Shown: one piece after another, positions 27,220 through 37,022 of the stretch | Position numbering within the stretch: position 1 is the first letter of the stretch | How the letters are laid out: each line of letters starts with the position of its first letter | Notes under the pieces: generated by a model | The model's database searches: none | Seen by the model: the letters and a program-made list of their open reading frames with translations, nothing else | What the model was told of the DNA's origin: nothing | Origin: Natrinema zhouii | GTDB lineage: Archaea; Halobacteriota; Halobacteria; Halobacteriales; Natrialbaceae | Direction of reading: 5' to 3' | Assembly: GCF_013456555.2 (NCBI RefSeq) | Contig: NZ_CP084884.1 | Span: 186,001-250,000 of the forward strand | DNA: 64,000 nucleotides | Position numbers and translations under genes: made by a program

Positions 27220-27411
27220 ATGCCAATACCCGGCTACGATCCGGAAGATATTGACGAGATGCTCGAGTCGCGCCTCGGAGACGACGAGATCGAGAGCAAG
27301 CTGACCAAATCGGAACTCGGGCGCTACCGAGCCGGCGACGCGATCCTGATGGACCTCCTCGACGAGGAGGAAATCGAGCGGGTCCGCGAGCGCGGGGACG
27401 GCTCGAGCTGA
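27220..27411 (+). CDS. Small conserved haloarchaeal-type acidic protein
   Basis: The ORF encodes 63 residues, highly acidic and probably helical (GYDPEDIDEMLESRLGDDE, then DLLDEEEIERVRERG). A TATA-like CTATAAG at 27189-27195 sits about 27 bases before the ATG, the expected leaderless spacing, which makes expression credible despite the short length. No domain or catalytic motif is visible. It lies between the decayed toxin pair and a SWIM zinc finger. Confidence 0.65.
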   Translation: MPIPGYDPEDIDEMLESRLGDDEIESKLTKSELGRYRAGDAILMDLLDEEEIERVRERGDGSS

Positions 27412-27543
27412 GTCGAAACCGCCAAATACGGCGGGTCAGACCGGATCGAGACCCGCTTCGTCGCGCAAGACGTCGATGTACTTCCAGAACCCCGACTCGA
27501 GGCCGGTGGCTACTCGATCGAGGATCCGCGAACCCGGCGTGCA

Positions 27544-27777
27544 TTGAGCGAGGAGATGATCGTCCAGTTCGCCAGGGTGGGCTCCATCTACGAGATTGTC
27601 AGCGAGAGCGGGAACACTTACGAGGTTGACGTTGAGACGGAGACGTGTACCTGCCCAGATTGGGAACAACGCCAGCCCACTAGTGGGTGCAAGCATCTCA
27701 GACGTGTTGATCTCGAGATTCGAACTGGAATCACCCCCAGCTCAGATGGACATTCAATCGATAACAGTAGTTGGTAA
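27544..27777 (+). CDS. Short SWIM zinc-finger protein
   Basis: The 77-residue product contains a SWIM motif, CTCPDWEQRQPTSGCKH (CxC-x11-CxH), preceded by strands YEIVSESGNTYEVDVE that are typical of haloarchaeal SWIM proteins. The first start codon in frame is TTG at 27544, with an ATG at 27556. The same frame is open upstream without a start (EPRLEAGGYSIEDPRTRRA), so the gene may be 5'-truncated or start at the TTG. SWIM fingers bind DNA or protein partners, for example in recombination complexes. The function here is unknown. Confidence 0.6.
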   Translation: MSEEMIVQFARVGSIYEIVSESGNTYEVDVETETCTCPDWEQRQPTSGCKHLRRVDLEIRTGITPSSDGHSIDNSSW

Positions 27778-28071
27778 TCCGATTTCTCTATTTAGAGTTG
27801 GTCAAGAAACGTTTTGAGACTTCTACGTGGATCTCATCAGGTTTGAAGTACAAACGGAAGTGCCAGCTGCACTGTTCGTCTCTGCAGGCGGATACCACCA
27901 CATCGGGGCGAACACGTGGAATCACCGATTCAGGCCAGTCGGCGGCAGAGGGCTGACCTGGTTCAAGGTCGTTCTCCCAGAAACAGAGACACTTGACGTG
28001 ATTCGAGAGCGATACTTTAGAATCGGTGATCTGGGCAAACGTACAAGCGATTTTGTCCCCTACAACGTCTT

Positions 28072-28929
28072 ATGGAGGTTACTCTCGTCGGGACTGGAAG
28101 CCCAGTCCCGATTCCCGAGCGCGGTGGCACGAGTATCGTCGTCGACCTCGCCGACGAACGCGTGTTGATCGACTGTGGGCCGAAGACCGTCTACGGTCTC
28201 ATGGACGCGGGAATTCGCTTCGGGGAGATCGAGACGCTATTCTTCACCCACCACCACATGGACCACAATGCATCGTTCTTCCACTTCGCGTTCACGAGCT
28301 GGACGGAGGGCGGGCGTGAATCACTCACCATCTACGGACCCGACGGCACTGACCGACTCGTTAACGCGCTGTACGTCGTCTACGCGGAAGACATCGAGTA
28401 CCGCCAGGACATCTACTCGACCGACGGCATCTCGAATATCGAGACCGAGCTGGTTATGGACAGCTTTAGTCGCCAGATGGACGGCTGGGAGGTCGCTGCA
28501 CTCCCGGTCAAACATTCGATCGAGACGTACGCGTATCGGTTCGACGAGCACGAGACGGGTTCATCGTTCGTCTTCTCTGGCGATACTCGGAAGATCTCAT
28601 CGCTCTCCGAGTTTGCCGCGGACGCGGACGTCCTCGTGCAGGAGTGTAACACTGCACCAGTTGATGAAGACCGCGTGCCAGACGAGGACGACACGTTCGT
28701 CTGGCCACAGCATGCAGAGGGAGAAAAAGGCCTAGACAGGTCTACGTTGACTGCAAACCACTGTGATGCGACAGATGCCGGTGAAATCGCGCAAGATTCC
28801 GGTGTCCAGACGCTTGTTCTCACCCACATCATGCCGTACCGCGACCTCGAGGCAATGCGACAAGACGCTGAATCAGTCTTCGACGGAGAGGTGGTCGTCG
28901 CCGAAGATGGACTCACCCTTTCTCCATAG
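28072..28929 (+). CDS. MBL-fold metallo-hydrolase (RNase Z/arylsulfatase-like)
   Basis: The 285-residue metallo-beta-lactamase-fold protein begins EVTLVGTGSPVPIPERGG, the usual opening of RNase Z-like hydrolases. It has the zinc motif THHHMDH (HxHxDH), FSGDTRK with the bridging Asp, ANHCDATDAGEIA and a late THIMPY His. All expected ligands are present. RNase Z paralogues of this type hydrolyse various esters and phosphodiesters, and tRNA processing is not implied. It has about 290 bases of non-coding sequence upstream and is not in an evident operon. Confidence 0.85.
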   Translation: MEVTLVGTGSPVPIPERGGTSIVVDLADERVLIDCGPKTVYGLMDAGIRFGEIETLFFTHHHMDHNASFFHFAFTSWTEGGRESLTIYGPDGTDRLVNALYVVYAEDIEYRQDIYSTDGISNIETELVMDSFSRQMDGWEVAALPVKHSIETYAYRFDEHETGSSFVFSGDTRKISSLSEFAADADVLVQECNTAPVDEDRVPDEDDTFVWPQHAEGEKGLDRSTLTANHCDATDAGEIAQDSGVQTLVLTHIMPYRDLEAMRQDAESVFDGEVVVAEDGLTLSP

Positions 28930-29199
28930 TTCACTCAGTCCGCAGTCGGATAATAATTCTATCCGGATCAGGTATCTCTCTGAAGTTGGCAGTGACTATC
29001 CACGCGAGTTCACGCAACGGCGATCGATATTTCTCGCTGATACGGATCTAGCACACTCGATTATCAACCACATGATAGCTCGAACAAACCCCTAGGAACC
29101 GACGAATGAGCGTCCTCTGGGTGCTTGAGTGGCGAAACGACGTTCTACGTGGAAGTTCGCGGACAGTACTTTTGACGATGATGATGATGGAGACTCAGT

Positions 29200-30669
29200 A
29201 TGCGATTTGTCCAACTCTCGGTTCCGGCCGGAAAGCGCACTGCGATCCTCGATATCCTTTCCGAGGAAGACATCGACTACGTCATCACCGATGAATCCAG
29301 CAGCAACGGCGGCTACGAGGCGGTCATCTCGTTCCCGCTCTCACAGGACGACGTCGAGCCAACGCTCGACCGACTCCGGGAGAGTGGCATCAGCGCGGAC
29401 GCTTGGACCGTTGTGGTCGATGCCCAGACCGTCGTCTCTGACCGTTTCGAAGGAGACGAGAAACGAGATGACGACCGGGACGCACCCAGCGGTCTCATCG
29501 CGCGCGATGAACTCCGAACGGCAGCTTCGGATCTCGCTCCTGGACGCTCAGAACGCTGGTCGTACGTCGTATTGACCGTCGTGAGTGCCGTCGTCGCGGT
29601 CGTCGGCTTGCTTCAGAACTCGGCCGCAGTGGTAGTGGGGTCGATGGTCATCGCACCGTTGATTGGACCGGCGATGGCCGCCGCCACGGGAATGGTCATC
29701 GACGACAGCGATCTCGCCACGCGCGGGGTAGCGTTGCAGGTACTCGGTCTCGGTCTCGCCGTCGTGAGCGCAGCGGCCTTCGCCGCAGTCGTTCGGTTCG
29801 TGGGATTGATGCCACCGGGTACCGACATCACCGCGATTCCGGAGGCTCAGAGCCGCCTTGCGCCGAATTTCCTCTCACTGGCCGTCGCGCTCGGCGCGGG
29901 TATCGCCGGTGCTATCAGCCTTACAACGGGGAGCGGCGCGGCGCTCGTCGGTGTGATGATCGCGGTTGCGCTCATCCCGCCGGCCGCAACAGTTGGTCTC
30001 GGCATCGCGTGGGGCCAGCCGCTCGTGAGCTTCGGCTCGGGGGTGTTGCTCCTCGTGAACGTGCTCTCCATCAACCTGATCGCGCTGGTCGTCATCTGGC
30101 TCATCGGCTATCGGCCACAAAACTCGTTCCAGCTCAATGCAGTGCAAGCCAAAATCCGACAGCGAATCCGCATGCTTGCGATTGCGCTCGTCGTGCTCTC
30201 GGTGTTCTTGGCCGGCGTTACCTACATCACCTACCAGTCCGCACAGTTCGAGGAGCAAGCCGAAAACGAGGTACACGACATGATTGACGAGCAACCGTAT
30301 CGCCAGCTCGCCTTGGTCGATCTCTCAATCGGATCGAGCGAGACGGCCATCGCCTTCGACGAAGCTGACGTCGACAGCGGTGGAGCCATCAACGTCTCTG
30401 TGACGCTCAACCGGCCAATGGGGACCACACAGCCGAACTTTGCCTCGGATCTTGACCGCCGACTCACCCAGCAGACCGAGCGCGATGTTGTCGTCGAGGC
30501 GCAGTTCATCGACACCGGCCGAACCGCCTCGGAACGGTCGTCGGGAAACGCCACGGGTTCGTCGACATTGTTCACGCCTCCACTCGAGTCCGCGGCCGGC
30601 GGCGTGAGCGTGAGTCCGTTTTCGGCGGACGATCGAATTGATACTCAGTACCTCCAGGAAGGACAATGA
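29200..30669 (+). CDS. DUF389/TIGR00341 family membrane protein
   Basis: The 489-residue protein has an N-terminal soluble ferredoxin-like region (about 1-80, MRFVQLSVPAGKR), then six or so hydrophobic spans with the family hallmark NSAAVVVGSMVIAPLIGP and ALVGVMIAVALIPPAATVG. An extracytoplasmic C-terminal domain of about 150 residues follows. DUF389 proteins are widespread inner-membrane proteins of unknown transport function. No neighbour suggests a substrate. Confidence 0.88.
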   Translation: MRFVQLSVPAGKRTAILDILSEEDIDYVITDESSSNGGYEAVISFPLSQDDVEPTLDRLRESGISADAWTVVVDAQTVVSDRFEGDEKRDDDRDAPSGLIARDELRTAASDLAPGRSERWSYVVLTVVSAVVAVVGLLQNSAAVVVGSMVIAPLIGPAMAAATGMVIDDSDLATRGVALQVLGLGLAVVSAAAFAAVVRFVGLMPPGTDITAIPEAQSRLAPNFLSLAVALGAGIAGAISLTTGSGAALVGVMIAVALIPPAATVGLGIAWGQPLVSFGSGVLLLVNVLSINLIALVVIWLIGYRPQNSFQLNAVQAKIRQRIRMLAIALVVLSVFLAGVTYITYQSAQFEEQAENEVHDMIDEQPYRQLALVDLSIGSSETAIAFDEADVDSGGAINVSVTLNRPMGTTQPNFASDLDRRLTQQTERDVVVEAQFIDTGRTASERSSGNATGSSTLFTPPLESAAGGVSVSPFSADDRIDTQYLQEGQ

Positions 30670-30793
30670 ACATATCCGTCTGGAGAAGCGTGTTGACAAC
30701 TTGTTCAGCGAAGTCTAAGTCGAATTTCTCACGGAAATGATACAGAACGGCGTTTTCGTGGCGTGAATCTCCGCTGTTCTCATAGAACGTGAA

Positions 30794-30820
30794 GTACCTC
30801 GGGTTCAAGCCCCGAAGCAC
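30794..30820 (-). repeat. IS200/IS605-type right-end hairpin (solo)
   Basis: On the minus strand GTGCTTCGGG and CCCGAGGTAC pair around a seven-base loop. The flanking context (GGCGAGTGC before, the frame reading ASASGLEPE across it) is shared with the hairpin at 58186-58207. In haloarchaeal IS605-type elements such a hairpin closes the right end after tnpB. No tnpB is intact here. Confidence 0.5.
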
Positions 30821-30951
30821 TCGCCCTGTTCAACCTGTAGAACAGTGAGAAGAGAATCAGGGATGCTATCTTCGATTTGAGGACAAAGACTCCGTCTGGT
30901 CCGACTTCTACCGTTTCGAAATAAAGTTCACCAGTGAACGGTAGATAACCA

Positions 30952-32475
30952 TCAATAATCGTCATCGCTTCGCTTGTCAGTGCGCTCTGGGTTGAATGAG
31001 GTCGCAGGAGGGCCACCTGAGCGTCGACTGTATAGCCACTCTGCCCAAGAGAGTTTGAGCTGACTCGGATCTCGATTTGGGAACTGTCGTTCGGCTATCT
31101 GACTATAGTTAAGCAGCGCCACCAATAGGACACCCCCTACAATATTGCCAAGCGTGACCGGGACGAAGAAATCTGCAAATGCGGCCAAGAGGCTTTCATT
31201 TCCTTGAAACACGAAGTAGAGAACCTCACACGCGCCGGTAATGCAATGGAATAGATCTGTTGAGGGGATAAGAAACATGAGAAAAATAACGATAAGAAAG
31301 CGTGTCGTCGTTTCTTGACTCGCATGCACCAGCCAGACCATCGCTGCAACGATGTTCCCTGCGAACACTCCCTTAAAAAAGAGGTCCCACCAACCGGTTG
31401 CGAAGGCGTGTTCGCCAAAACCGCTCGCGACTGCAGCGGCTTCGGGTGTGAATACGCCAGTTGACGCAAGAACGTACGCGCCAAGAGCTGCACCGAGAAC
31501 ATTTGCAATAATGACTACACCCCAGAGCCGGAGCAGATTCCGTATACTTGCAATGCGGGTTAAGACAAGCGTGACGGGTGTGAGCGTGTTCTCGGTGAAC
31601 AGTTGATATCGTCCCATCACAATGAGAACAAAGCCAACTGGATAGAAGAGATTGCCAATCAACGACGCTGACTCGAGCGGTACGGCCGCGGTAACCGCCG
31701 ACCGTGCAAGAAACGTAAGCGTGACTGCGAGACCGGCGGCCAACCCGCTCATGAAGAGGAGACGGTTACTCCGACGAAACTCTTCGTCAGCAGTAGCAAC
31801 GAGCCGCTGGAAGATTTCATCCGCCGAGAACATATCGCGGATAGCTTCGCCCGCCGCCGGTGCTCCGCTTCGCGATCGATCAATCGTTTCACGTAGCGCT
31901 CTATCGCGATGCCGAATTGATGCTTGGATGGCAGTAAGATCGCCCGCCTGAGCGATCGCCTCGAGCAGTGCGTCGTGTTCGGAGGGTCCGTCGTACCGTC
32001 GGCCGTTGATAAAGAATGTTGGTGTGCCATCAACGCCGCTTTGTGCGCCGCTTGCAACGTCTTCTTCGATACGCTCCTGGTGAACACCTGCATCTAGTTC
32101 TCGGGCGAACTGTTCTGTATCAAGCCCTATATCAGCGGCATAGTCAAGGAGGTTCTCCTGCTCGAGTGCGTCCTGATGTTCATAGAGCATATCGTGCATC
32201 TCCCAAAATTTCCCTTGAGCGGCTGCCGCCTCAGCAGCTTCTGCAGCGCGCAGCGCGTGAGGATGTGCTTCTGTGAGCGGGAAATGGCGGAAAACAAATT
32301 GAAGTTGGTCGCCGAGGCGATTCTGAATTTGCTTGAGTACGGGGTACATCTCTTTGCAGGATGGACAGTCGAAATCGCCATATTGCACAAGTGTGAGTGG
32401 GGCATCATCGGGGCCACGGATATGGTCACGTTCTGTGACCGGGGTTGCGAGAGTCGAGACTGTCGATCGGCTCAT
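30952..32475 (-). CDS. DsbA-like thioredoxin domain fused to a formate/nitrite transporter (FNT)
   Basis: This is a fusion of 507 residues. Residues about 15-190 are a DsbA/Trx-fold domain with a CPSC active site (Cys37, Cys40) and a cis-Pro loop GVDGTPTFFING. Residues about 235-480 are a six-span FNT channel (AGLAVTLTFLA, NLFYPVGFVLIVMGRYQLFTENTLTP, FKGVFAGNIVAAMVWLV). FNT channels move formate, nitrite, hydrosulfide or lactate. Because no signal peptide precedes the Trx domain, it should lie in the cytoplasm next to the channel entry. It could sense or reduce a thiol substrate, but that is inference. It is a single gene converging toward DUF389. Confidence 0.85.
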   Translation of the reverse strand: MSRSTVSTLATPVTERDHIRGPDDAPLTLVQYGDFDCPSCKEMYPVLKQIQNRLGDQLQFVFRHFPLTEAHPHALRAAEAAEAAAAQGKFWEMHDMLYEHQDALEQENLLDYAADIGLDTEQFARELDAGVHQERIEEDVASGAQSGVDGTPTFFINGRRYDGPSEHDALLEAIAQAGDLTAIQASIRHRDRALRETIDRSRSGAPAAGEAIRDMFSADEIFQRLVATADEEFRRSNRLLFMSGLAAGLAVTLTFLARSAVTAAVPLESASLIGNLFYPVGFVLIVMGRYQLFTENTLTPVTLVLTRIASIRNLLRLWGVVIIANVLGAALGAYVLASTGVFTPEAAAVASGFGEHAFATGWWDLFFKGVFAGNIVAAMVWLVHASQETTTRFLIVIFLMFLIPSTDLFHCITGACEVLYFVFQGNESLLAAFADFFVPVTLGNIVGGVLLVALLNYSQIAERQFPNRDPSQLKLSWAEWLYSRRSGGPPATSFNPERTDKRSDDDY

Positions 32476-32736
32476 AGGTGTGTTCTGTAAGCGATAACTC
32501 GGTTCAGGTCCTTAATCATCTGGCCGTCGAGGCGAAATTGGTTGAGAGTCGCGGAAACTTTCATTTAAGTAGCGATGTTTTCTTCGATGTAGTGTACTTT
32601 GTCTCTTTCTTCCGCAGACATCAGATTGTTGTGTTGACGAATCATTAGAAGGAATTTGAATATAGATGCGTTAATTATTCAGATATTTTAACCATATAGA
32701 AGGCCTAATATACGTCTGATACCCTATGAGGCTACG

Positions 32737-33963
32737 ATGAAGAAGTGGAACTATCTTCTCACTGCATTGGGGATTGGCCTTCTGCTCAGTGCAGTTGGGA
32801 GAGCAATATATGCAATGACTAGTGGATTGCAGCCAGAAGTAGCGCTACAGGGAGTTATAATTGAGGCAATTCTGATCGGCCTTCCCGGAATTGTGTTGGT
32901 TTCTGTTGGGGTACTGTTATTTAATTCCCCTATTGCATCCGATCTCTATTCGCGGATCGTCGGTTGGACCATTGGTGGAATTGTCGTAGCGAGTCTGATA
33001 ATTGGCTTACGAGAGCTTCACCCTGGTGTTAATGTTGACTTTACGGGTGGAACACAACTCATCTTGCTATCGATCAGTTCAGTTGTCGGATTACTGGCTG
33101 GTGTACAGGATGCACGTACCCAGATGCAGGCAAAAACGCTTGAACAGAAAAATAAGGAGCTGAAACAGAAGTACGAACTTGAGAAGCGGAATGAGAAGCT
33201 GAAACAAACAGAAAAACGCCTCGAGCAAGCCGTAACGGAATTGGAAGCATCCAACGAACGATTGGAAGAATTCGCATACGCTGTCTCCCACGACTTACAA
33301 GAGCCATTGCGTATGGTCACGAGTTATCTCAAACTTCTCGAAAACCGATACGGTGAAGAGTTCGACGAAGATGGCGAGGAATTCATCGAATTTGCTGTAG
33401 ACGGTGCCGAACGGATGAGGTCGATGATCGACGGGTTACTCGAATATTCGCGCATCGAAACGCAAGGGGATCCGTTCGACACTGTTGACTTGGATTCCGT
33501 TCTCGATGATGTCTTCACCGATCTTCAGTTCAAAATTGAAGGATCAAATACCGAAATAGAACGCGACTTGTTACCTACCGTCGAAGGCGATGAGAACCAG
33601 TTGCGTCAGGTATTCCAAAACCTGCTCAGCAATGCAATCGAATACAGCGGCGATCAACCGCCACAGATATACATTTCATCCGAGCGTGACGGGGAGATGT
33701 GGACTCTCGCTGTCCATGACGAAGGGATTGGGATCGATTCTTCTGGTACTGACCGTATTTTCAACATCTTCCAGCGTCTTCAATCGGATGACGAACAACC
33801 TGGTTCAGGGATTGGATTAGCGGTTTGTAGACGGATTATTGAACGTCATAATGGTGAGATTTGGGTAGAATCTGAACCCGGCGAGGGGTCATCGTTCTTC
33901 TTTACGCTCCCTGACTCGAAACAGAAGCCAGCCTTCTCAGCTAGCGGTATGAAAGATGTCTAG
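32737..33963 (+). CDS. Membrane sensor histidine kinase
   Basis: The 408-residue kinase has four N-terminal membrane spans (within about 1-125), a charged coiled coil (about 127-180), then a HisKA domain with phospho-acceptor His185 in VSHDLQEPLR. The ATPase domain shows the N box (NQLRQVFQNLLSNAIEY), G1 (DEGIGID) and G2 (GSGIGLAVCRRI). The membrane part has almost no outside loops, so it probably senses a membrane or internal signal. No response regulator is adjacent; the stand-alone receiver at 51648 is a possible but distant partner. The upstream 250 bases are AT-rich. Confidence 0.88.
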   Translation: MKKWNYLLTALGIGLLLSAVGRAIYAMTSGLQPEVALQGVIIEAILIGLPGIVLVSVGVLLFNSPIASDLYSRIVGWTIGGIVVASLIIGLRELHPGVNVDFTGGTQLILLSISSVVGLLAGVQDARTQMQAKTLEQKNKELKQKYELEKRNEKLKQTEKRLEQAVTELEASNERLEEFAYAVSHDLQEPLRMVTSYLKLLENRYGEEFDEDGEEFIEFAVDGAERMRSMIDGLLEYSRIETQGDPFDTVDLDSVLDDVFTDLQFKIEGSNTEIERDLLPTVEGDENQLRQVFQNLLSNAIEYSGDQPPQIYISSERDGEMWTLAVHDEGIGIDSSGTDRIFNIFQRLQSDDEQPGSGIGLAVCRRIIERHNGEIWVESEPGEGSSFFFTLPDSKQKPAFSASGMKDV

Positions 33964-34078
33964 CATTCGTTAACAGGCCACGCCTTTGCAGAGAGGAGCA
34001 TCCGGCCTTGTTGAGATCCCATTCTTCGGACGAAACACAGCATGATTCGGCCAGACGCTCGCTTGTATCGCGATGTGC

Positions 34079-34904
34079 TCACAGGTCGATTACTTCAATA
34101 CGGTATCTGCCGACACACTCGAGAGACTCGCTTCGACGAACGTTCGGAGGGGCACGACGTCGGCGGTGGACGAGAGCGCTTCGAGCGCCCGATACGCCGT
34201 CACGAGACGCCGCTGTGCACACTGGCGAAGCCGTTGTTCGTCACGGATCGGAGCCACGGTACGGGTGACGTGGTATCAGCGGCGAGGGTGTGCTGTATCC
34301 GGCGTGCCGCACTGAATTCGCGTCCCAGCGTTGCAACGTGGTGGCGCCGCCGATTCTCGACTGTCGCGAGCGTCGCACCGATCACAGCGGCGCCGCGGCC
34401 GAGAGCCCCCGCCGTGCCGTCGACGAACGAACAGTACGCTGTCGGTGACGGCTGGACATCGTCGCTGCCGAACGTCTCGAGAATCGTCTCCGAAACGGAC
34501 GCGAGTGTCGCGAAACACGTCTCGACGTCGGCCGTCTCGACCGCTCCGAGCGTCGAATACGCCGCGGTATAGAGATAGTCCGACGCCAGCAACGCGGTGT
34601 CCGACTTCCAGGCTACCGGGTTCTCCGCCGTCTCGCGGAGTCGGCCCAGCAACTGCATCCGGAGCCGACAGTATCCGTGGAGCAGCTCCATCGCTGCCGC
34701 CGCGTGAAGCGTCGATGTCTCGTCCGGTGTCTCCGCGATCGAATTGTATACGAGCGCGACTAGTTGTCCGTACCACCGATCGTCCCGGTCGACGATACTC
34801 GTCCGAGCCGGTTCGAGGTGGGCTCCGCGTGCGGATTCGAGTACCATCTCGAGACGGCTATCGATCGCCCTTCGCCGTTCGTCGAACGTGAGTTCTCGAG
34901 ACAT
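34079..34904 (-). pseudogene. Polyprenyl-synthetase-like gene with C-terminal frameshift
   Basis: The main frame from the ATG at 34904 reads 234 residues of an all-alpha protein similar to short haloarchaeal polyprenyl synthetase relatives (AAAMELLHGYCRLRMQLLG, LLASDYLYTAAYSTLG, SFVDGTAGALGRGAAVIGATLA). It stops at 34200. In another frame the end of such proteins continues: DEQRLRQCAQRRLVTAYRAL and ALSSTADVVPLRTFVEASLE to a stop at 34079. A shift near 34240 therefore cuts off about 50 residues. The Asp-rich DDxxD motifs of true synthases are absent. It heads, or trails, the TetR-MATE transcript (3-base gap to MATE). Confidence 0.6.
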
Positions 34905-34907
34905 GTG

Positions 34908-36407
34908 TCAGTCGTCCGATGACGCAGTTTTCGTGCCACTGATGTCGGCGCCGATGTTCGCCTCAGTGATGTCCGTCTCCCGCCACGTCCCTCGCTTGAA
35001 CCAGAGGTACGCGACGAGCGCGCCGACGATGTTCGAGATCGGAAACGCGACCCAGAGACCGACGGGGCCGAGTGCCGACGCACCGATCCAGGCGACGGGC
35101 AGCCGAACGAGCCCCAGCGTTACGACCGAGATGACGGCGGCGAACAGCGTCTTTCCGGCCCCCCGGAAGCCGCCGGTGTACGCCCGCATGACGCCCATGA
35201 ATCCGAACGTCAGGGCGGCGTACCGGAGGAACGTCGCACTCTCGGCCACGACTGCCGAATCGGTCGTGAAGATCGCCGAGATCGGTCGTGCAGCCAGAAA
35301 GATGACGACGCCGAGTCCGGTGAGGACGACCAGCATAGCGCGAGCGCCGAAGTGATTCGTCTCGGCGGCCCGGTCTAGCTTTTTCGCGCCGATATTCTGC
35401 CCGGTCATCGTTTCGATACCCTGTGAAACCGCGAGCGCTGGCAGGAAGACGACTGAGAAGATCCGCGTGCCGATCCCGTAGGCGGCGCTGATCTCCGCCG
35501 GGAACGCAGCCAGCACGAACAACAGGAGGTTGATCGACAGCGAGCGTGCGGTTCCCTCTATCGACGCCGGGAGACCGATATCGACGACCTTCCGTCCGAA
35601 CGAGAGGTCGGGAGCCATCTGTTCCAATCGAATCCGGACGCCGCGGTCGCCGCGAAACATGACCGCGATCCCGACGGCGAACGCGAGTGCCCGCGAAAAT
35701 ACCGTCGCGATCGCGGCGCCTTCGATCCCCGACCCGGTGTAGCCCGTCAGCCCGAGGAGCCAGGCCTCGAGGCCACCCGCTCCGAGGTATCCGAACAGGG
35801 GATTGCTCTGAAAGCCGAAGATGAGTATCGGATCGAGAAGGACGTTGATGACGACCGACCCGGCCATCACGTACATCGGCGTGATCGTATCGCCGTAGCC
35901 GCGCATGAGCGCCATGAACACGGCGAAGCCGAAGACGAACACGAGGCCGACCGAGTAGACCTGCATGTAGTCCACGACCAGCGGTGAGATTTCGGGACCC
36001 GTGCCGAGTAGCACGAGGAACTCGTCGACGAAGGCGTAGCCGACCACCCCGAGCACGAGCGAGGCGATAACGGCGTAGACCATCGTCTGGGAGGCGGCGT
36101 ACTCGGCTTTCCGATCGTTTCTGGCACCGACGTGTTGGGCGACGAGGACGCTGCCAGCGACGGAGAGACCGAGCGCGAGCGAGATCATCAGAAAGACCAT
36201 CGGGAACGCGAAACTGATCGCCGACAGCGAGTTCGTGCTGTGTCGTCCGAGCCAGAACGTATCCGCGAGATTGTACGCGGTCTGGAAGAGGTTCATGATG
36301 ACGATCGGCAAGGAGAGGTAGAACAGCGGCTTGCCGATCCCGCCCGACGTGAGATCGAACTCGTCGGGACCCTTGAAGAGGGAGTCGACGAATCGGCGAA
36401 CTCCCAT
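34908..36407 (-). CDS. MATE family efflux transporter
   Basis: The 499-residue multidrug exporter has twelve spans. The frame is open far upstream, but the ATG at 36407 overlaps the TGA of the TetR gene (ATGA) and gives the standard MATE N-terminus (GGIGKPLFYLSLPIVIMNLFQTAYNL-type start, here residues about 21-46). Halves repeat the MATE pattern (AISFAFPMVFLMISLALGLSVAGSV; GIETMTGQNIGAKKLDRA). MATE proteins exchange Na+ or H+ for cationic drugs. Coupling to the TetR gene implies inducible expression by an exported compound. Confidence 0.9.
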   Translation of the reverse strand: MGVRRFVDSLFKGPDEFDLTSGGIGKPLFYLSLPIVIMNLFQTAYNLADTFWLGRHSTNSLSAISFAFPMVFLMISLALGLSVAGSVLVAQHVGARNDRKAEYAASQTMVYAVIASLVLGVVGYAFVDEFLVLLGTGPEISPLVVDYMQVYSVGLVFVFGFAVFMALMRGYGDTITPMYVMAGSVVINVLLDPILIFGFQSNPLFGYLGAGGLEAWLLGLTGYTGSGIEGAAIATVFSRALAFAVGIAVMFRGDRGVRIRLEQMAPDLSFGRKVVDIGLPASIEGTARSLSINLLLFVLAAFPAEISAAYGIGTRIFSVVFLPALAVSQGIETMTGQNIGAKKLDRAAETNHFGARAMLVVLTGLGVVIFLAARPISAIFTTDSAVVAESATFLRYAALTFGFMGVMRAYTGGFRGAGKTLFAAVISVVTLGLVRLPVAWIGASALGPVGLWVAFPISNIVGALVAYLWFKRGTWRETDITEANIGADISGTKTASSDD

Positions 36408-37003
36408 CAGTACGCCACCTCGGACGCGCCGGTGGCGAGCTGTGTTTCGACGTATCGTTCTATCGCCTCGGCGAACCGATCCATCGACGCGCTGGTCGCG
36501 ACGTGACGCGTGTGCACGCCGTTGATCGCTGCCGTGAGAAACTCGGCGATCAGGTCGGGATCGATGCGCTCGTCGAACGCTCCCTCGTCGATTCCGTTCG
36601 CGATGATCGTCCGGAGCTCGTCGTACAGGAGGTCGTCGAACGTGGCGAGTCGAGTCCGTATCTCGCCATCGTACGGAGCCTGCGCGCTCATTTCCAGCAT
36701 CGCCGTTCGAAACTCCGCATCCTCGTCGGTATTGGCTGTCGTGAGGAGGACGTCGAGTAACGAGCGGAGACGTTCCGCTGGACTGTCGCCGGAGACCGAC
36801 TCGATCCGATCGGTGTACTGCTCGTAGAGGAACTCGAGGAAGACCGTAAAGAGATCCGCTTTGCTCTCGTAGTAGTAGTGAATCGTGGCTTTGCTCGTGT
36901 CCGTTTCGGCAGCGATGTCTCGGAGCGTGAGATCCGCGTATCCGTGCTTGCAAAGCGCGCGTCGTGTCGCGTGCAAAATATCGGTTGCTACATCGTCGTC
37001 CAT
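36407..37003 (-). CDS. TetR/AcrR family regulator (local repressor of MATE operon)
   Basis: The 198-residue regulator starts with a helix-turn-helix (about 5-50; LTLRDIAAETDTSKATIHYYYESKADLFTVF) and has an all-helical ligand domain behind it. The frame extends to 37093, but the ATG at 37003 gives the normal TetR N-terminus. A 14-bp palindrome, ACTAACCAGTTAGT at 37023-37036, lies 20-33 bases upstream, where the TATA box would be, which fits autorepression. Its stop overlaps the MATE start codon. The same palindrome occurs at 38261, so it may also control the zinc-ribbon membrane gene. Confidence 0.85.
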   Translation of the reverse strand: MDDDVATDILHATRRALCKHGYADLTLRDIAAETDTSKATIHYYYESKADLFTVFLEFLYEQYTDRIESVSGDSPAERLRSLLDVLLTTANTDEDAEFRTAMLEMSAQAPYDGEIRTRLATFDDLLYDELRTIIANGIDEGAFDERIDPDLIAEFLTAAINGVHTRHVATSASMDRFAEAIERYVETQLATGASEVAY

Positions 37004-37022
37004 ATCAGTTAGTACAATATTT

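Noticed and set aside
30794..30820. Possible tRNA arm (GGGTTCAAGCCC)
   Set aside because: The sequence forms only one hairpin, no acceptor or anticodon arms pair, and a matching hairpin at 58186 shows it is a mobile-element end.
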